Source: JAXGMV01 sp040772085 (GTDB lineage: Bacteria > Chloroflexota > Anaerolineae > Anaerolineales > Anaerolineaceae). Taken from it: 64,000 nucleotides of DNA. Of this stretch, positions 46,236 through 54,581 are shown one piece after another; the stretch's first letter is position 1, and each line of letters opens with the position of its first letter. The notes beneath the pieces were generated by a model. It saw only the letters and a list, made by a program, of their open reading frames with translations, ran no database searches and was not told the DNA's origin. The translations under genes and the position numbers were made by a program. Location of the stretch: the NCBI GenBank assembly GCA_040772085.1, contig JAXGYU010000001.1:62001-126000 (forward strand), given 5' to 3'.

Positions 46236-46932
46236 GGAACGTCAGCTCTACAGCTATTCGCGAGAGACCAAAACGCTTGAGCGTACACTGCGCAAGCGGC
46301 TTGAAAAGCACTTCGGCAGACCGGAGTGGCGTGAGCCGCTGCCGCCCATTGACGAACTGGTTTCTACGATTCTGTCTCAGAATACCAACGACATGAATCG
46401 CGACATGGCGTTCTATCGTCTCAAACATCGCTTTGTCAGCTGGGAAGCCGTGCGCGATGCTGACGAGGACGAAGTGATCGAAGCGATTCGTCCCGCCGGC
46501 TTGGGCAATCAGAAAGGACCGCGCATCCAGGATGTGCTGAGGCAAATCAGCGAGCAACGCGGCTCACTCGAGCTGGATTTTCTGAAAGAACTGCCCTTTG
46601 AAGAGGCGCACGCCTGGCTAATGCAGTTCAAAGGCGTCGGGCGCAAGACTGCCGCGATCGTTCTGTTATTCGCGTTGGGCGTCCCGGACTTCCCGGTCGA
46701 TACGCATATCTACCGCGTGACCGAGCGGCTGGCGCTGCGGCCCGAGGGGTTATCGCTCGAGCAGGCGCACGACTATCTGGCGGGACTGATCCCGCCGGAG
46801 GAGTATTACACCAGCCACTTGAACCTGATCAGGCTGGGACGTGAATTGTGTCACGCGCGCAAACCGGATTGCCTCCCTTGTCCGCTGAATGACATTTGTG
46901 CCTATTACCTGAACGTGGTCTCAAAAGCCTGA
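46228..46932 (+). CDS. nth: Endonuclease III-like DNA glycosylase
   Basis: Base-excision repair of oxidised pyrimidines with AP-lyase activity. 234 residues: helix-hairpin-helix KGVGRKTAAIV with catalytic Lys140, Asp158 in FPVDTHIYRV, and a C-terminal 4Fe-4S loop C208-x6-C215-x2-C218-x5-C224, the exact endonuclease III spacing. A 20-residue basic N-terminal extension precedes the core. The eight-base overlap with the asparaginase gene suggests translational coupling with no functional link. Confidence 0.93.
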   Translation: MPKERQLYSYSRETKTLERTLRKRLEKHFGRPEWREPLPPIDELVSTILSQNTNDMNRDMAFYRLKHRFVSWEAVRDADEDEVIEAIRPAGLGNQKGPRIQDVLRQISEQRGSLELDFLKELPFEEAHAWLMQFKGVGRKTAAIVLLFALGVPDFPVDTHIYRVTERLALRPEGLSLEQAHDYLAGLIPPEEYYTSHLNLIRLGRELCHARKPDCLPCPLNDICAYYLNVVSKA

Positions 46933-46950
46933 GCGCATGATGAAGAATAA

Positions 46951-46980
46951 AAACTGGGTTGGCATTTGCCAACCCAGTTT
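46951..46980. terminator. Bidirectional terminator
   Basis: AAACTGGGTTGGC, ATTT, GCCAACCCAGTTT: a 13-bp perfect stem between convergent nth and metK, with a T run on the minus side (complement of 46949-46953). Confidence 0.9.
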
Positions 46981-46998
46981 TAGGTTCATGATTGAAGT

Positions 46999-48204
46999 CT
47001 AGATCGCGGCGCGCAATGCTTCAGCGCGGTCCGTGCGTTCCCAGGTCAGATCCAGATCATCGCGGCCGAAATGACCGTAAGCAGCCACCTGACGGTAAAT
47101 CGGCTTGCGCAGGTCCAGGTCACGGATGATGGCGCCGGGGCGCAGGTCAAAGACCTTATTGATGGCCTCGACGATCGCGCCGTCGGCAACCTTGCCGGTG
47201 CCGAAGGTCTCGACGTTGATCGAGAGCGGTCGGGCAACACCGATAGCGTACGCGAGCTGAATTTCGACCCGGTCAGCCAGACCGGCTGCGACAACGTTCT
47301 TCGCGACCCAGCGCGCAGCGTAGGCCGCGGAGCGGTCGACCTTCGTCGGGTCTTTGCCGCTGAAAGCGCCGCCGCCATGCCGGCCAAAGCCGCCATAGCT
47401 GTCAACGATGATCTTGCGACCGGTCAGGCCGGCATCGCCCATCGGACCACCGATAACGAAACGACCGGTGGGGTTGACATAGATTTTCATCTCATCATCG
47501 ACCAGTTCAGCCGGCAGTGTGGGCAGGATGACATGCTCGGTAATCAGGCGCTTGATCTCGTCGTGCTCGATCTCGGGCGCGTGCTGCGTGCTGACCAGAA
47601 CGGTGTCGATGCGTTTCGGTTTGCCGTAGCTGTACTCAACCGTCACCTGGGTTTTCCCGTCAGGTCGTACCCAGTCGAGGGTCCCATTCTTGCGGACTTC
47701 GGTCAGACGGCGCGCCATTTTGTGAGCCAGGTAGATCGGCATGGGCATCAGAGCGGTGGTTTCATTACAGGCATAACCGAACATCATGCCCTGGTCACCG
47801 GCACCGATTGCCTCGATTTCTGCATCCGAGAGCTCACCGGCTTTGGCTTCCTGTGATTTATCCACGCCGAGCGCGATATCCGCTGATTGTGAGGCGATGG
47901 CTGACAGGATCGCGCATGTGTGACCGTCAAAGCCTTTCTTGCCGCGGTCATAGCCAATGTCGACGATCACATTACGGACGAGAATGTCAAAATTGACAAA
48001 CGCGTTGGTGGTGATCTCACCCATCACGATCGCGTAGCCTGTTTTGGTCGCAACCTCACACGCCACACGCGAGTTCGGATCCTGTTCCAGACAGGCATCC
48101 AGTACAGCGTCACTGATCTGGTCACACATTTTATCCGGGTGACCTTCAGTGACCGATTCGGATGTGAACAGGTACTTGGGCGAACTCATGAAAGTTGATG
48201 ACAT
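46999..48204 (-). CDS. metK: S-adenosylmethionine synthetase
   Basis: Makes SAM from methionine and ATP. From ATG 48204 the protein has 401 residues. It contains SVTEGHPDKMCDQISDAVLDA (in pieces), GAGDQGMMFGYA (hexapeptide motif), and GGAFSGKDPTKVDRSAAYAARW, all diagnostic. AGGAGG lies seven bases before this ATG; the longer in-frame reading to 48243 would cross the leader hairpin and is rejected. Controlled by the SAM-I riboswitch upstream, a direct product feedback. Confidence 0.98.
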   Translation of the reverse strand: MSSTFMSSPKYLFTSESVTEGHPDKMCDQISDAVLDACLEQDPNSRVACEVATKTGYAIVMGEITTNAFVNFDILVRNVIVDIGYDRGKKGFDGHTCAILSAIASQSADIALGVDKSQEAKAGELSDAEIEAIGAGDQGMMFGYACNETTALMPMPIYLAHKMARRLTEVRKNGTLDWVRPDGKTQVTVEYSYGKPKRIDTVLVSTQHAPEIEHDEIKRLITEHVILPTLPAELVDDEMKIYVNPTGRFVIGGPMGDAGLTGRKIIVDSYGGFGRHGGGAFSGKDPTKVDRSAAYAARWVAKNVVAAGLADRVEIQLAYAIGVARPLSINVETFGTGKVADGAIVEAINKVFDLRPGAIIRDLDLRKPIYRQVAAYGHFGRDDLDLTWERTDRAEALRAAI

Positions 48205-48226
48205 ACAATTACCTCCTGAATAAGAT

Positions 48227-48257
48227 ATTGCCCCTCGGTTCATTCTTGAGGGGCAAT
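48227..48257 (-). terminator. Hairpin between SAM aptamer and metK (expression platform)
   Basis: ATTGCCCCTC / GAGGGGCAAT, 10-bp perfect stem with an 11-base loop. On the RNA it is followed by AUCUUAUUC, a modest U tract, and then the Shine-Dalgarno. Part of its 5' strand can pair imperfectly with GAGAGG at the 3' edge of the aptamer, as expected for an antiterminator. Confidence 0.65.
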
Positions 48258-48275
48258 CATCTTCATGGTTGATAG

Positions 48276-48384
48276 CCTCTCATCTTCCAGAACTATCCGT
48301 CTGATGGAATTGGCACCTTAGATCGTGTGATCCAGGTTGCCGAGGTTTCGCAGGGCCATTCCCTCCACCTCTCTGGATAAGAGC
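48276..48384 (-). ncRNA. SAM-I (S-box) riboswitch
   Basis: Read on the minus strand, the leader contains the S-box conserved blocks in order: CTTATCCAGAGAGG, GGAGGGAATGGCCC, GAAACC, CGGCAACC, AAGGTGCCAATTCC, and GATGAGAGG closing helix P1 against CTCTTATC. Binding of SAM should switch off metK. Confidence 0.97.
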
Positions 48385-48409
48385 GCCGTAGGGCTATTTA
48401 ATTATCAGG

Positions 48410-48438
48410 ATATTAGCATAAAACCAAACAGTCGTCAA
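48410..48438 (-). promoter_or_regulatory. Promoter of the metK leader
   Basis: Minus strand: -35 TTGACG (complement of 48433-48438), 17-bp spacer, -10 TAATAT (complement of 48410-48415); transcription should begin about 20 bases before the aptamer. Confidence 0.8.
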
Positions 48439-48514
48439 ATGCGTAAGCAAGATGAATATTGTCAAAAAATGAAAGCTATAATCAGAGCATAGGAATTCAG
48501 ATGCGGTATTTGCC

Positions 48515-50455
48515 ATGATGAATAGCAGGATTTTGCGCAGGCGCGCCGCCTTCAGCGGTCTTTGCCTGCTCTTCCTGTGTAACCTTGTATTCGGGACGAA
48601 CGTGGTCAGCGCCGCGCCGATGCCCGAGGAATCAGTCCCATTTTCGCTTGTCTTCGATACGGCTCCGGGAACTGACAGTTCCATGCCGGAGAACCTGTTC
48701 GCTATCGGGGAGACCCTTTTTTACACCGCTTATAACACCCAGGTTGGGACGGAACTGTGGAAGAGCATTCCGCCTTATGAATCTGCCAGCCTGGTCGCTG
48801 ACATCAACCCGGGCATGGCAGCCTCGTATCCAAAGGAGCTGGCTGCCAATAAGGATGTGCTGCTTTTTCAGGCAGATGATGGTGTGAGCGGGCGGGAGTT
48901 GTGGAAGAGTGAACCGCCTTATACCAGCGCTGAACTTGTCAGCGACATCAATCCCAATGGGGATTCCTCCCCAGATCAGATGACAGCAATCGGCACTGCC
49001 GTCTTCTTTCAGGCGGATGACGGCGCCAGCGGCAGCGAATTGTGGATGGCACAGAGTCCCTTCTATTCGGCCCGCAGGGTTGCCGACTTATGGCCTGACA
49101 GCGGCTCCTCGGACCCTGCGCATCTCACCACCATGGGCTGGATGCTCTTTTTCACCGCCAACGACAGTCAGGGGCGGGAAGTCTGGATGACCCAGCCGCC
49201 TTATGACCAGACCTCTACCAGCCGGGTTGAGAATATTTTCCCGGGCGATTACACCTCTCCGGAAGAACTCTACGCGCTTGACACGACCTTATTCTTCTCC
49301 GCCAAGGATGAGGCTGGCAATGACATGGAGTTGTGGAAGAGCGTGCCGCCTTTCACCCCTGATTCGACCAGTAAGGTGGCAAGTTACGCTTACCTGTTCA
49401 CCAGCCCTGACCCGTATGATCTGGTCTCGATTGGCAGCACGCTATTTTACTCAGCAGCGATCAATATCATCGGCGTCGAGCCGTGGAAAAGCGTGCCGCC
49501 GTATTCGCTGACCACCTCTACCCGGGTCGATGACATCAACGCGGGTTTCTTTAGCTCCGATCCTGATCAGAAAACCCCGATCGGTTCGACTTTGCTCTTC
49601 ACCGCCAGCGACGGCAAGACTGGCTACGAATTGTGGCGTTCTGTTCCGCCGTATCAGTCCGCTGAACTGGTGATGGATATGTATGAAGGCATGGCACACG
49701 CCTGGCCGCGTGATCTGGTGCGGATGGGTTCCACACTCTATCTGACCGCCGAGAGCGCTGAGGGGCGTCAGATCTGGCGTTCTGACGCGCCTTACACGGA
49801 TGCCGTCCGTCTGACCGACCACAATTGGCCCTCCGCCGCCGCTCAGCCGCGCTGGCTGATCGTCATCGGCAACACGCTGTTCTTCGTCGCCGGTGATGCC
49901 GAGCATGGCATCGAAGTCTGGAAATTGGTCAATGGTCTCTACCTGCCGGCAACAGGATTCGCGCCTGGCAGAGCGACCGCGGTACAGCCACTGCAGCCAT
50001 CCGAAGCGTACGCTCAGCAGGGGATGCAGCTCAGCATCCCAAAACTGGGGCTGGAGCGGGATATTCTGGGTGTGCCGGCATCCGCGAATGGCTGGAATCT
50101 GGACTGGCTGGACCGCAGCATCGGCTATCTCGAGGGCAGCACCTTCCCGACCCGAACGGGGCATACCTGGCTCACCGCTCACGTGATTGGCAGGGATGGC
50201 TTGCCCGGCCCATTTGCCAACCTCAAGACCCTGCGCTGGGGCGATCAGGTTGAAATACTCAACGCGGGTGCGCGATATGTCTATGAAGTGCGTGAAATTG
50301 ACTTGCTGGCTGCCGATAAACCAATGCCCGCACGTAAGCAGGATCATACCTGGCTGACCCTGATCACCTGCCAGACCTATGATCCAGCCAGCCAGAGCTA
50401 TCTCGACCGGCTGCTGGTCAACGCGGTGCTGATAAAAGTGGAACCCTTGCCTTAG
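48515..50455 (+). CDS. Exported ELW-type repeat protein with C-terminal sortase domain
   Basis: 646 residues: signal peptide (basic start, hydrophobic 14-33), about nine repeats of roughly 45 residues (about 70-470) built on TELWKSIPPY ... DINPG ... TLFF, then LPATG at 477-481, and a sortase domain (about 505-646). The sortase residues are His556 in LTAHVIG, Cys619 in LITCQTY and Arg632 in YLDRLLV. The repeats resemble ELWxxDGT (hyalin-like) propellers, but the DGT turn is replaced by PPY. Sortases link proteins through LPxTG threonine, so a motif inside the same chain invites self-processing. TATAAT at 48477-48482; no Shine-Dalgarno. Confidence 0.88.
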   Translation: MMNSRILRRRAAFSGLCLLFLCNLVFGTNVVSAAPMPEESVPFSLVFDTAPGTDSSMPENLFAIGETLFYTAYNTQVGTELWKSIPPYESASLVADINPGMAASYPKELAANKDVLLFQADDGVSGRELWKSEPPYTSAELVSDINPNGDSSPDQMTAIGTAVFFQADDGASGSELWMAQSPFYSARRVADLWPDSGSSDPAHLTTMGWMLFFTANDSQGREVWMTQPPYDQTSTSRVENIFPGDYTSPEELYALDTTLFFSAKDEAGNDMELWKSVPPFTPDSTSKVASYAYLFTSPDPYDLVSIGSTLFYSAAINIIGVEPWKSVPPYSLTTSTRVDDINAGFFSSDPDQKTPIGSTLLFTASDGKTGYELWRSVPPYQSAELVMDMYEGMAHAWPRDLVRMGSTLYLTAESAEGRQIWRSDAPYTDAVRLTDHNWPSAAAQPRWLIVIGNTLFFVAGDAEHGIEVWKLVNGLYLPATGFAPGRATAVQPLQPSEAYAQQGMQLSIPKLGLERDILGVPASANGWNLDWLDRSIGYLEGSTFPTRTGHTWLTAHVIGRDGLPGPFANLKTLRWGDQVEILNAGARYVYEVREIDLLAADKPMPARKQDHTWLTLITCQTYDPASQSYLDRLLVNAVLIKVEPLP

Positions 50456-51390
50456 GCTTCAGGCGCGGTCACGCCGCCCCGTTTAATCAGAAAATTATCC
50501 AGATCGCGGGCGACAGTCGTATTGGGGAAGATTGCCTGCGCTTCCGTCAGCACATCTTTTTCGCGGTAACGCCGCGACAAATGGGTGAGGTAAAGGTGTC
50601 CCACGTTCGCCTCAAGCGCCAGCCGGGCACCTTGAGCAGCCGTAAGATGCGTATACTTGCGCGCCAGGTCAGCCTCTTCTTCAATGTAAGTTGACTCAAT
50701 CACCAGCGCGTCCGCGTCACGGCAATGCTCGACCAGCGAGGCCGTCTCACCGCTGTCGCCGACGATCACCAGCCGGGTGCCGGGCTTGAATGCTCCCAGG
50801 ACGTCTTCAGGGTTGATCAGCCTGCCATCGGGCAAAGTCGTGAATTCACCCTTGACCAGGCTGCGGCGCCACGGTCCGGGGGGGATGTCCAGCGCGGCGG
50901 CTTTCTCTTCGAGAAAGGGTCGCCGGCCTTTTTCCTGGAAGGAATAGCCGAAGGAGTCCCCGCCGCGGTGGAAGACTGGGAAAGCGCCGATGCTGAACGT
51001 TTCGGTCTCAAAGATAACGCCTTGCTGAATGGCGTGGAAGTTGACCGGTGAAGGCGGCACGGTGCCACGTAGCACGACACGGTTGATCAGGTCCATGATG
51101 CGCTCCATGCTGGCGGGGCCGGCATAGATATCCATTCCCTCGAAGGTCTCCCAATGGATCAGGGTCGAGAGCAGGCCGGCGACGCCAAGGATATGATCCA
51201 GATGACCATGGGTAAACAGGATGCGGTTGAGGTTCTTGAACCCCACGCCTGCCTGAATGATCTGCCGCTGGGTGCCTTCGCCGCAATCGACAAGAAAACG
51301 GTACTCGTCATGCTTGACAAGGATGGCCGGCAGGTTGCGTTTGATGGAGGGCGCTGACGCGGAGGTGCCCAGGAATGTGATATCGAACAT
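50452..51390 (-). CDS. rnz: Ribonuclease Z
   Basis: Zinc-dependent endonuclease that trims tRNA 3' trailers. 312 residues of the metallo-beta-lactamase fold: FLGTSASAPS at the start, VDCGEGTQRQI, the metal motif THGHLDHILGVAGLL (H-x-H-x-D-H, about 60-74), GDSGET and LTHLSRRY. AAGGA lies seven bases before the ATG. The stop overlaps the convergent sortase gene stop by four bases. Its own substrate class is just upstream: a tRNA-Arg gene on the same strand. Confidence 0.95.
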   Translation of the reverse strand: MFDITFLGTSASAPSIKRNLPAILVKHDEYRFLVDCGEGTQRQIIQAGVGFKNLNRILFTHGHLDHILGVAGLLSTLIHWETFEGMDIYAGPASMERIMDLINRVVLRGTVPPSPVNFHAIQQGVIFETETFSIGAFPVFHRGGDSFGYSFQEKGRRPFLEEKAAALDIPPGPWRRSLVKGEFTTLPDGRLINPEDVLGAFKPGTRLVIVGDSGETASLVEHCRDADALVIESTYIEEEADLARKYTHLTAAQGARLALEANVGHLYLTHLSRRYREKDVLTEAQAIFPNTTVARDLDNFLIKRGGVTAPEA

Positions 51391-51511
51391 GGGTCAATCC
51401 TTACTGGAGTGACGTTCCAGACGATGGCTGTGCGGCCGGTTGGGTAGCCGGCGGGGCAGGTCAAGTATTGTGCATTGAGCCAACGAAGAACCTTCACTCA
51501 CGCGATGAAAT

Positions 51512-51588
51512 TGGTGCCCCAGGAGGGAATCGAACCCCCAGCCTAGGCGTTAGGAGTGCCTCGCTCTGTCCTTTTGAGCTACTGGGGC
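51512..51588 (-). tRNA. tRNA-Arg (anticodon CCT), CCA encoded
   Basis: Minus strand: acceptor GCCCCAG (51588-51582) pairs with CTGGGGC (51522-51516). The D arm is GCTC/GAGC. The anticodon arm AGGC/GCCT encloses CTCCTAA after one A-C mismatch, giving anticodon CCT for codon AGG. The T arm contains GGTTCGATTCC. Discriminator A is followed by an encoded CCA (51514-51512). Confidence 0.93.
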
Positions 51589-51597
51589 AACGACCGA

Positions 51598-51626
51598 ATT
51601 ATAGCACCTGGAAAAATTGCCGGCAA
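51598..51626 (-). promoter_or_regulatory. Promoter of tRNA-Arg
   Basis: Minus strand: -35 TTGCCG (complement of 51621-51626), 17-bp spacer, -10 TATAAT (complement of 51598-51603), nine bases before the tRNA. Confidence 0.75.
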
Positions 51627-51652
51627 GGTGAGCACTAGGCAGCGAGAAATGA

Positions 51653-51684
51653 AAACCGTGGTGAGCTGAACCTCACCACGGTTT
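51653..51684 (-). terminator. Terminator of the opp operon
   Basis: AAACCGTGGTGAG / CTCACCACGGTTT, 13-bp perfect stem, six-base loop, with TTTTC following on the minus strand; 20 bases beyond the oppF stop. Confidence 0.85.
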
Positions 51685-51704
51685 GGAATCACTGCGCGTA
51701 GTTG

Positions 51705-52685
51705 TTATTGAGGTTGCGGATAAAGGTGGCAGTACACAGAGTGGGTAGCGGTCACTACCGTCTCCTTTGGCTCGACTTCCGAGCAGATGGGCATGCGCTT
51801 CCAGCAGCGCGTGTGGAACTTGCAGCCCGGCGGCGCCTTACTGGGTGAGGGGATGGTCCCCTCGAGAATGATGCGCTGTTTTTTTAACGTCGGATCCGGA
51901 ATCGGGATGGCAGAGAGCAGCGCCTGTGAATACGGGTGCATCGGCTCCTTGTAGAGTTCAAATTTATCCGCGACTTCCACGATCTTTCCCAGATACATGA
52001 CCGCGATGCGGTCACTGATATGCTCAACGACGCTCAGATCATGCGCGATAAAAATATAAGTGAGTTGCAGTTGCTCGCGCAGCCTGGCCATCAGATTCAG
52101 CACCTGCGACTGGATGGAGACGTCCAGGGCTGAAACCGGTTCGTCCGCGATGATCAGCTTGGGATAGAGCGCGATAGCGCGCGCGATGCCGATTCTCTGG
52201 CGTTGACCGCCGCTCAACTCATGCGGGTAGCGCCGCATGTGGTAGCTGTCCATGCCGACCAGCCGCAGCAGTTCAACCACCCGCTCATCGATTTCTTTTT
52301 TGTCTTTCAGCCCTTCGTGGATGACGAGCGGCTCGCTGACGATATCACGGATGGACATACGCGCGTTCAGCGACGAGTAGGGGTCCTGAAAAATAACCTG
52401 GACGTCGCGGCGGTGCTTGCGCATCTCATGCTGGTCAATATGGGTGATGTCATGACCATTCAGAATAATCGCTCCGCCTGAAGGATCGACGAGCCGGCAA
52501 ATAGCCTTGCCAAGCGTCGATTTTCCGCAGCCCGATTCGCCCACAATACCGAAGACTTCGCCTTCCCTGACATTGAAACTGACACCATCGACGGCTTTGA
52601 CGGGTGTTGGTTTCTTCATAAACCCGCCTTTGCCGGTGTAATAAACCTTTACATCGTCAATTTTCAGCAAATCTACGCTGCTCAT
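51705..52685 (-). CDS. oppF: Peptide ABC transporter ATP-binding protein OppF/DppF
   Basis: 326 residues: Walker A GESGCGKSTLG, signature LSGGQRQRIGIARA, Walker B LIIADEPVSALDVS, and the C-terminal oligopeptide-transporter extension with CKFHTRCWKRMPIC, a cysteine cluster of this subfamily that can hold an Fe-S centre. It is the second ATPase of the importer encoded by the following upstream genes. Overlaps oppD by four bases. Dipeptide, oligopeptide, nickel and glutathione importers look alike at this level. Confidence 0.95.
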   Translation of the reverse strand: MSSVDLLKIDDVKVYYTGKGGFMKKPTPVKAVDGVSFNVREGEVFGIVGESGCGKSTLGKAICRLVDPSGGAIILNGHDITHIDQHEMRKHRRDVQVIFQDPYSSLNARMSIRDIVSEPLVIHEGLKDKKEIDERVVELLRLVGMDSYHMRRYPHELSGGQRQRIGIARAIALYPKLIIADEPVSALDVSIQSQVLNLMARLREQLQLTYIFIAHDLSVVEHISDRIAVMYLGKIVEVADKFELYKEPMHPYSQALLSAIPIPDPTLKKQRIILEGTIPSPSKAPPGCKFHTRCWKRMPICSEVEPKETVVTATHSVYCHLYPQPQ

Positions 52686-53671
52686 AGTTCACCTCCATAC
52701 TCTTTCTTTGCCAGCCAGCATTTGGATTGACTGCCGTCAGGGTACTGAAAGAGATCTGGTTCGTCCGTTTCACAAATTGGCATAACATGTTTGCAGCGCG
52801 GTGCAAATTTGCAGCCGACTGGCAGATGACTCGGATGCGGCACATTGCCCGGAATCGAATCGAGTTCCTTCACATGCCGGCCAAGTTTGGGGATGGAGCC
52901 GATCAAGCCTTGCGTATAGGGATGCTTCGGGCGGGCGAAAAGCGTGTAAACATCCGCTGATTCCACAACCCTGCCGCAGTACATGACCACCACTTCATCG
53001 CAGATTTCAGCGACTACGCCCAGGTTATGGGTGACAAAAATGATGGACGTGCCGACCTTTTCTTTCAGGTTTGCCATCAATTGTAAGATCTGGGCTTGAA
53101 TGGTGACATCCAGCGCGGTCGTTGGCTCATCAGCAATTAAAATTTTTGGATTGCATACCAGCGCCATGGCGATCATGACACGTTGCCTTTGACCGCCTGA
53201 GAGCTGGAAGGGGAATTCATTGACAATGCTTTCAACCCGCGGCAATCCGGTGTCAGTCAGAATCTGGATGGTCTTCTTGAGCGCTTCCTCGCGGGTCACG
53301 CCTTCATGCAACATGATCACTTCAGAGATTTGCTCGCCTATTTTAAGTACCGGATTCAGGCTGGTCATCGGCTCCTGGAAAATCATGGCAATGTCTTTGC
53401 CGCGGATGGTGCGGCGTTCTTCATCGCTCAATTTTGCCAGGTCAACGCCGTCGAGGAGAATTTCACCTTCAACGACTTTTCCGGTTGTGCCCATCAGCAG
53501 CCCCATAATCGACAACGACGTGACACTTTTTCCGCTGCCTGATTCGCCGACGATTCCGAGCGTTGAACCACGTTTGAGGTTGAAGTCTATCCCGTCGACT
53601 GCCTTCACGATACTGTAATCTGTCGTGAAATAGGTCTTCAGGTTTCTTACTTCCAGAATATTCTTGTTCAT
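52682..53671 (-). CDS. oppD: Peptide ABC transporter ATP-binding protein OppD/DppD
   Basis: 329 residues from ATG 53671, which has GAGG six bases upstream; an in-frame TTG at 53683 would overlap the preceding stop. Walker A GESGSGKSVTSL, signature LSGGQRQRVMIAMAL, Walker B ILIADEPTTALDVT, and the C-terminal CKFAPRCKHVMPIC cluster. Pairs with OppF to drive uptake through OppB/OppC. Confidence 0.95.
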   Translation of the reverse strand: MNKNILEVRNLKTYFTTDYSIVKAVDGIDFNLKRGSTLGIVGESGSGKSVTSLSIMGLLMGTTGKVVEGEILLDGVDLAKLSDEERRTIRGKDIAMIFQEPMTSLNPVLKIGEQISEVIMLHEGVTREEALKKTIQILTDTGLPRVESIVNEFPFQLSGGQRQRVMIAMALVCNPKILIADEPTTALDVTIQAQILQLMANLKEKVGTSIIFVTHNLGVVAEICDEVVVMYCGRVVESADVYTLFARPKHPYTQGLIGSIPKLGRHVKELDSIPGNVPHPSHLPVGCKFAPRCKHVMPICETDEPDLFQYPDGSQSKCWLAKKEYGGEL

Positions 53672-53679
53672 GGCATACC

Positions 53680-54573
53680 TCAATCGCTCAACTTGGGGTC
53701 TAGCGCGCTGCGCAATCCGTCACCCAGAAGGTTGAAACACAAGACCGTGATGAATATCGCCAGGCCGGGGAAGAACGCGTAATGCCAGTCAGTGAAGACA
53801 AACGCGCGCGCGTTGCTGAGCATCAGACCCCACTCAGGTGTTGGCGGCGCGGCGCCCATCCCCAGGAAGCTCAGACTGGCCGCGGTCATGATCGATCCGC
53901 CGATGGATATGGAGTACTGGACGGTAATGTTTGGAATCGCGTCCGGCAGGATGTGCTTCATCAGCAGCCGCATGTCAGATGCACCCAGGCTGCGCGCCGC
54001 CAGTACATGCATGGCATTTTTGGTCGCCAGCGTGGTTGACCTCACCAGCCGGGCAAAGGTGGGTATGCGGAAGATGATGACAGCAATGACGACGTTGTAC
54101 AACCCTGGACCCAGAATGGCGACAATGGCAATGGCAAGGATTAAACCAGGGAAAGCGAACAAAACGTCGCTGATGCGCATGATCAGCGCGTCCAGTAGTC
54201 CGCCGTAAAAACCAGCCAGCATGCCGAGGAAGGAACCGATAATGGCGGCAAGCGTGACGGAGAAGAAACCTATCGATAGAGAAATGCGCGTGCCATAAAT
54301 GATGCGGCTGAAGATGTCGCGGCCGAATTCATCAGTTCCGAAGATGAAGGTCGGGCTCGGATTTTCAAGTACATGGGCGTAGTTGTATTCGTTGATCTCG
54401 AAAGGCGCGATGAAGTTGGCAAAAATGGCCAGAATCGCCAGGATCACCAGAACAAAAAGCGCGACAACAGCAGTTTTCTGCTTCTTGAATTTCCGGACAA
54501 ACTCAGCAAAGGGAGTCTGGACCTGGTCATCACGCAGTTGATCGTATTTGAGTTTTGTATTGGTCGCTTCCAT
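53680..54573 (-). CDS. oppC: Peptide ABC transporter permease OppC/DppC
   Basis: 297 residues, six helices. It has the N-terminal OppC_N segment (KKQKTAVVALFVLVILAILA in pieces), FGTDEFGRDIFSRIIYGTR, and the ATPase-contacting EAA-like loop AARSLGASDMRLLMKHILPDA. Second permease of the importer; gap of eight bases to oppB. Confidence 0.95.
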   Translation of the reverse strand: MEATNTKLKYDQLRDDQVQTPFAEFVRKFKKQKTAVVALFVLVILAILAIFANFIAPFEINEYNYAHVLENPSPTFIFGTDEFGRDIFSRIIYGTRISLSIGFFSVTLAAIIGSFLGMLAGFYGGLLDALIMRISDVLFAFPGLILAIAIVAILGPGLYNVVIAVIIFRIPTFARLVRSTTLATKNAMHVLAARSLGASDMRLLMKHILPDAIPNITVQYSISIGGSIMTAASLSFLGMGAAPPTPEWGLMLSNARAFVFTDWHYAFFPGLAIFITVLCFNLLGDGLRSALDPKLSD

Positions 54574-54581
54574 CTCAACCT

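Noticed and set aside
48205..48243. N-terminal extension of metK
   Set aside because: It would place the start inside the leader hairpin and ahead of the AGGAGG site; the family start is at 48204.
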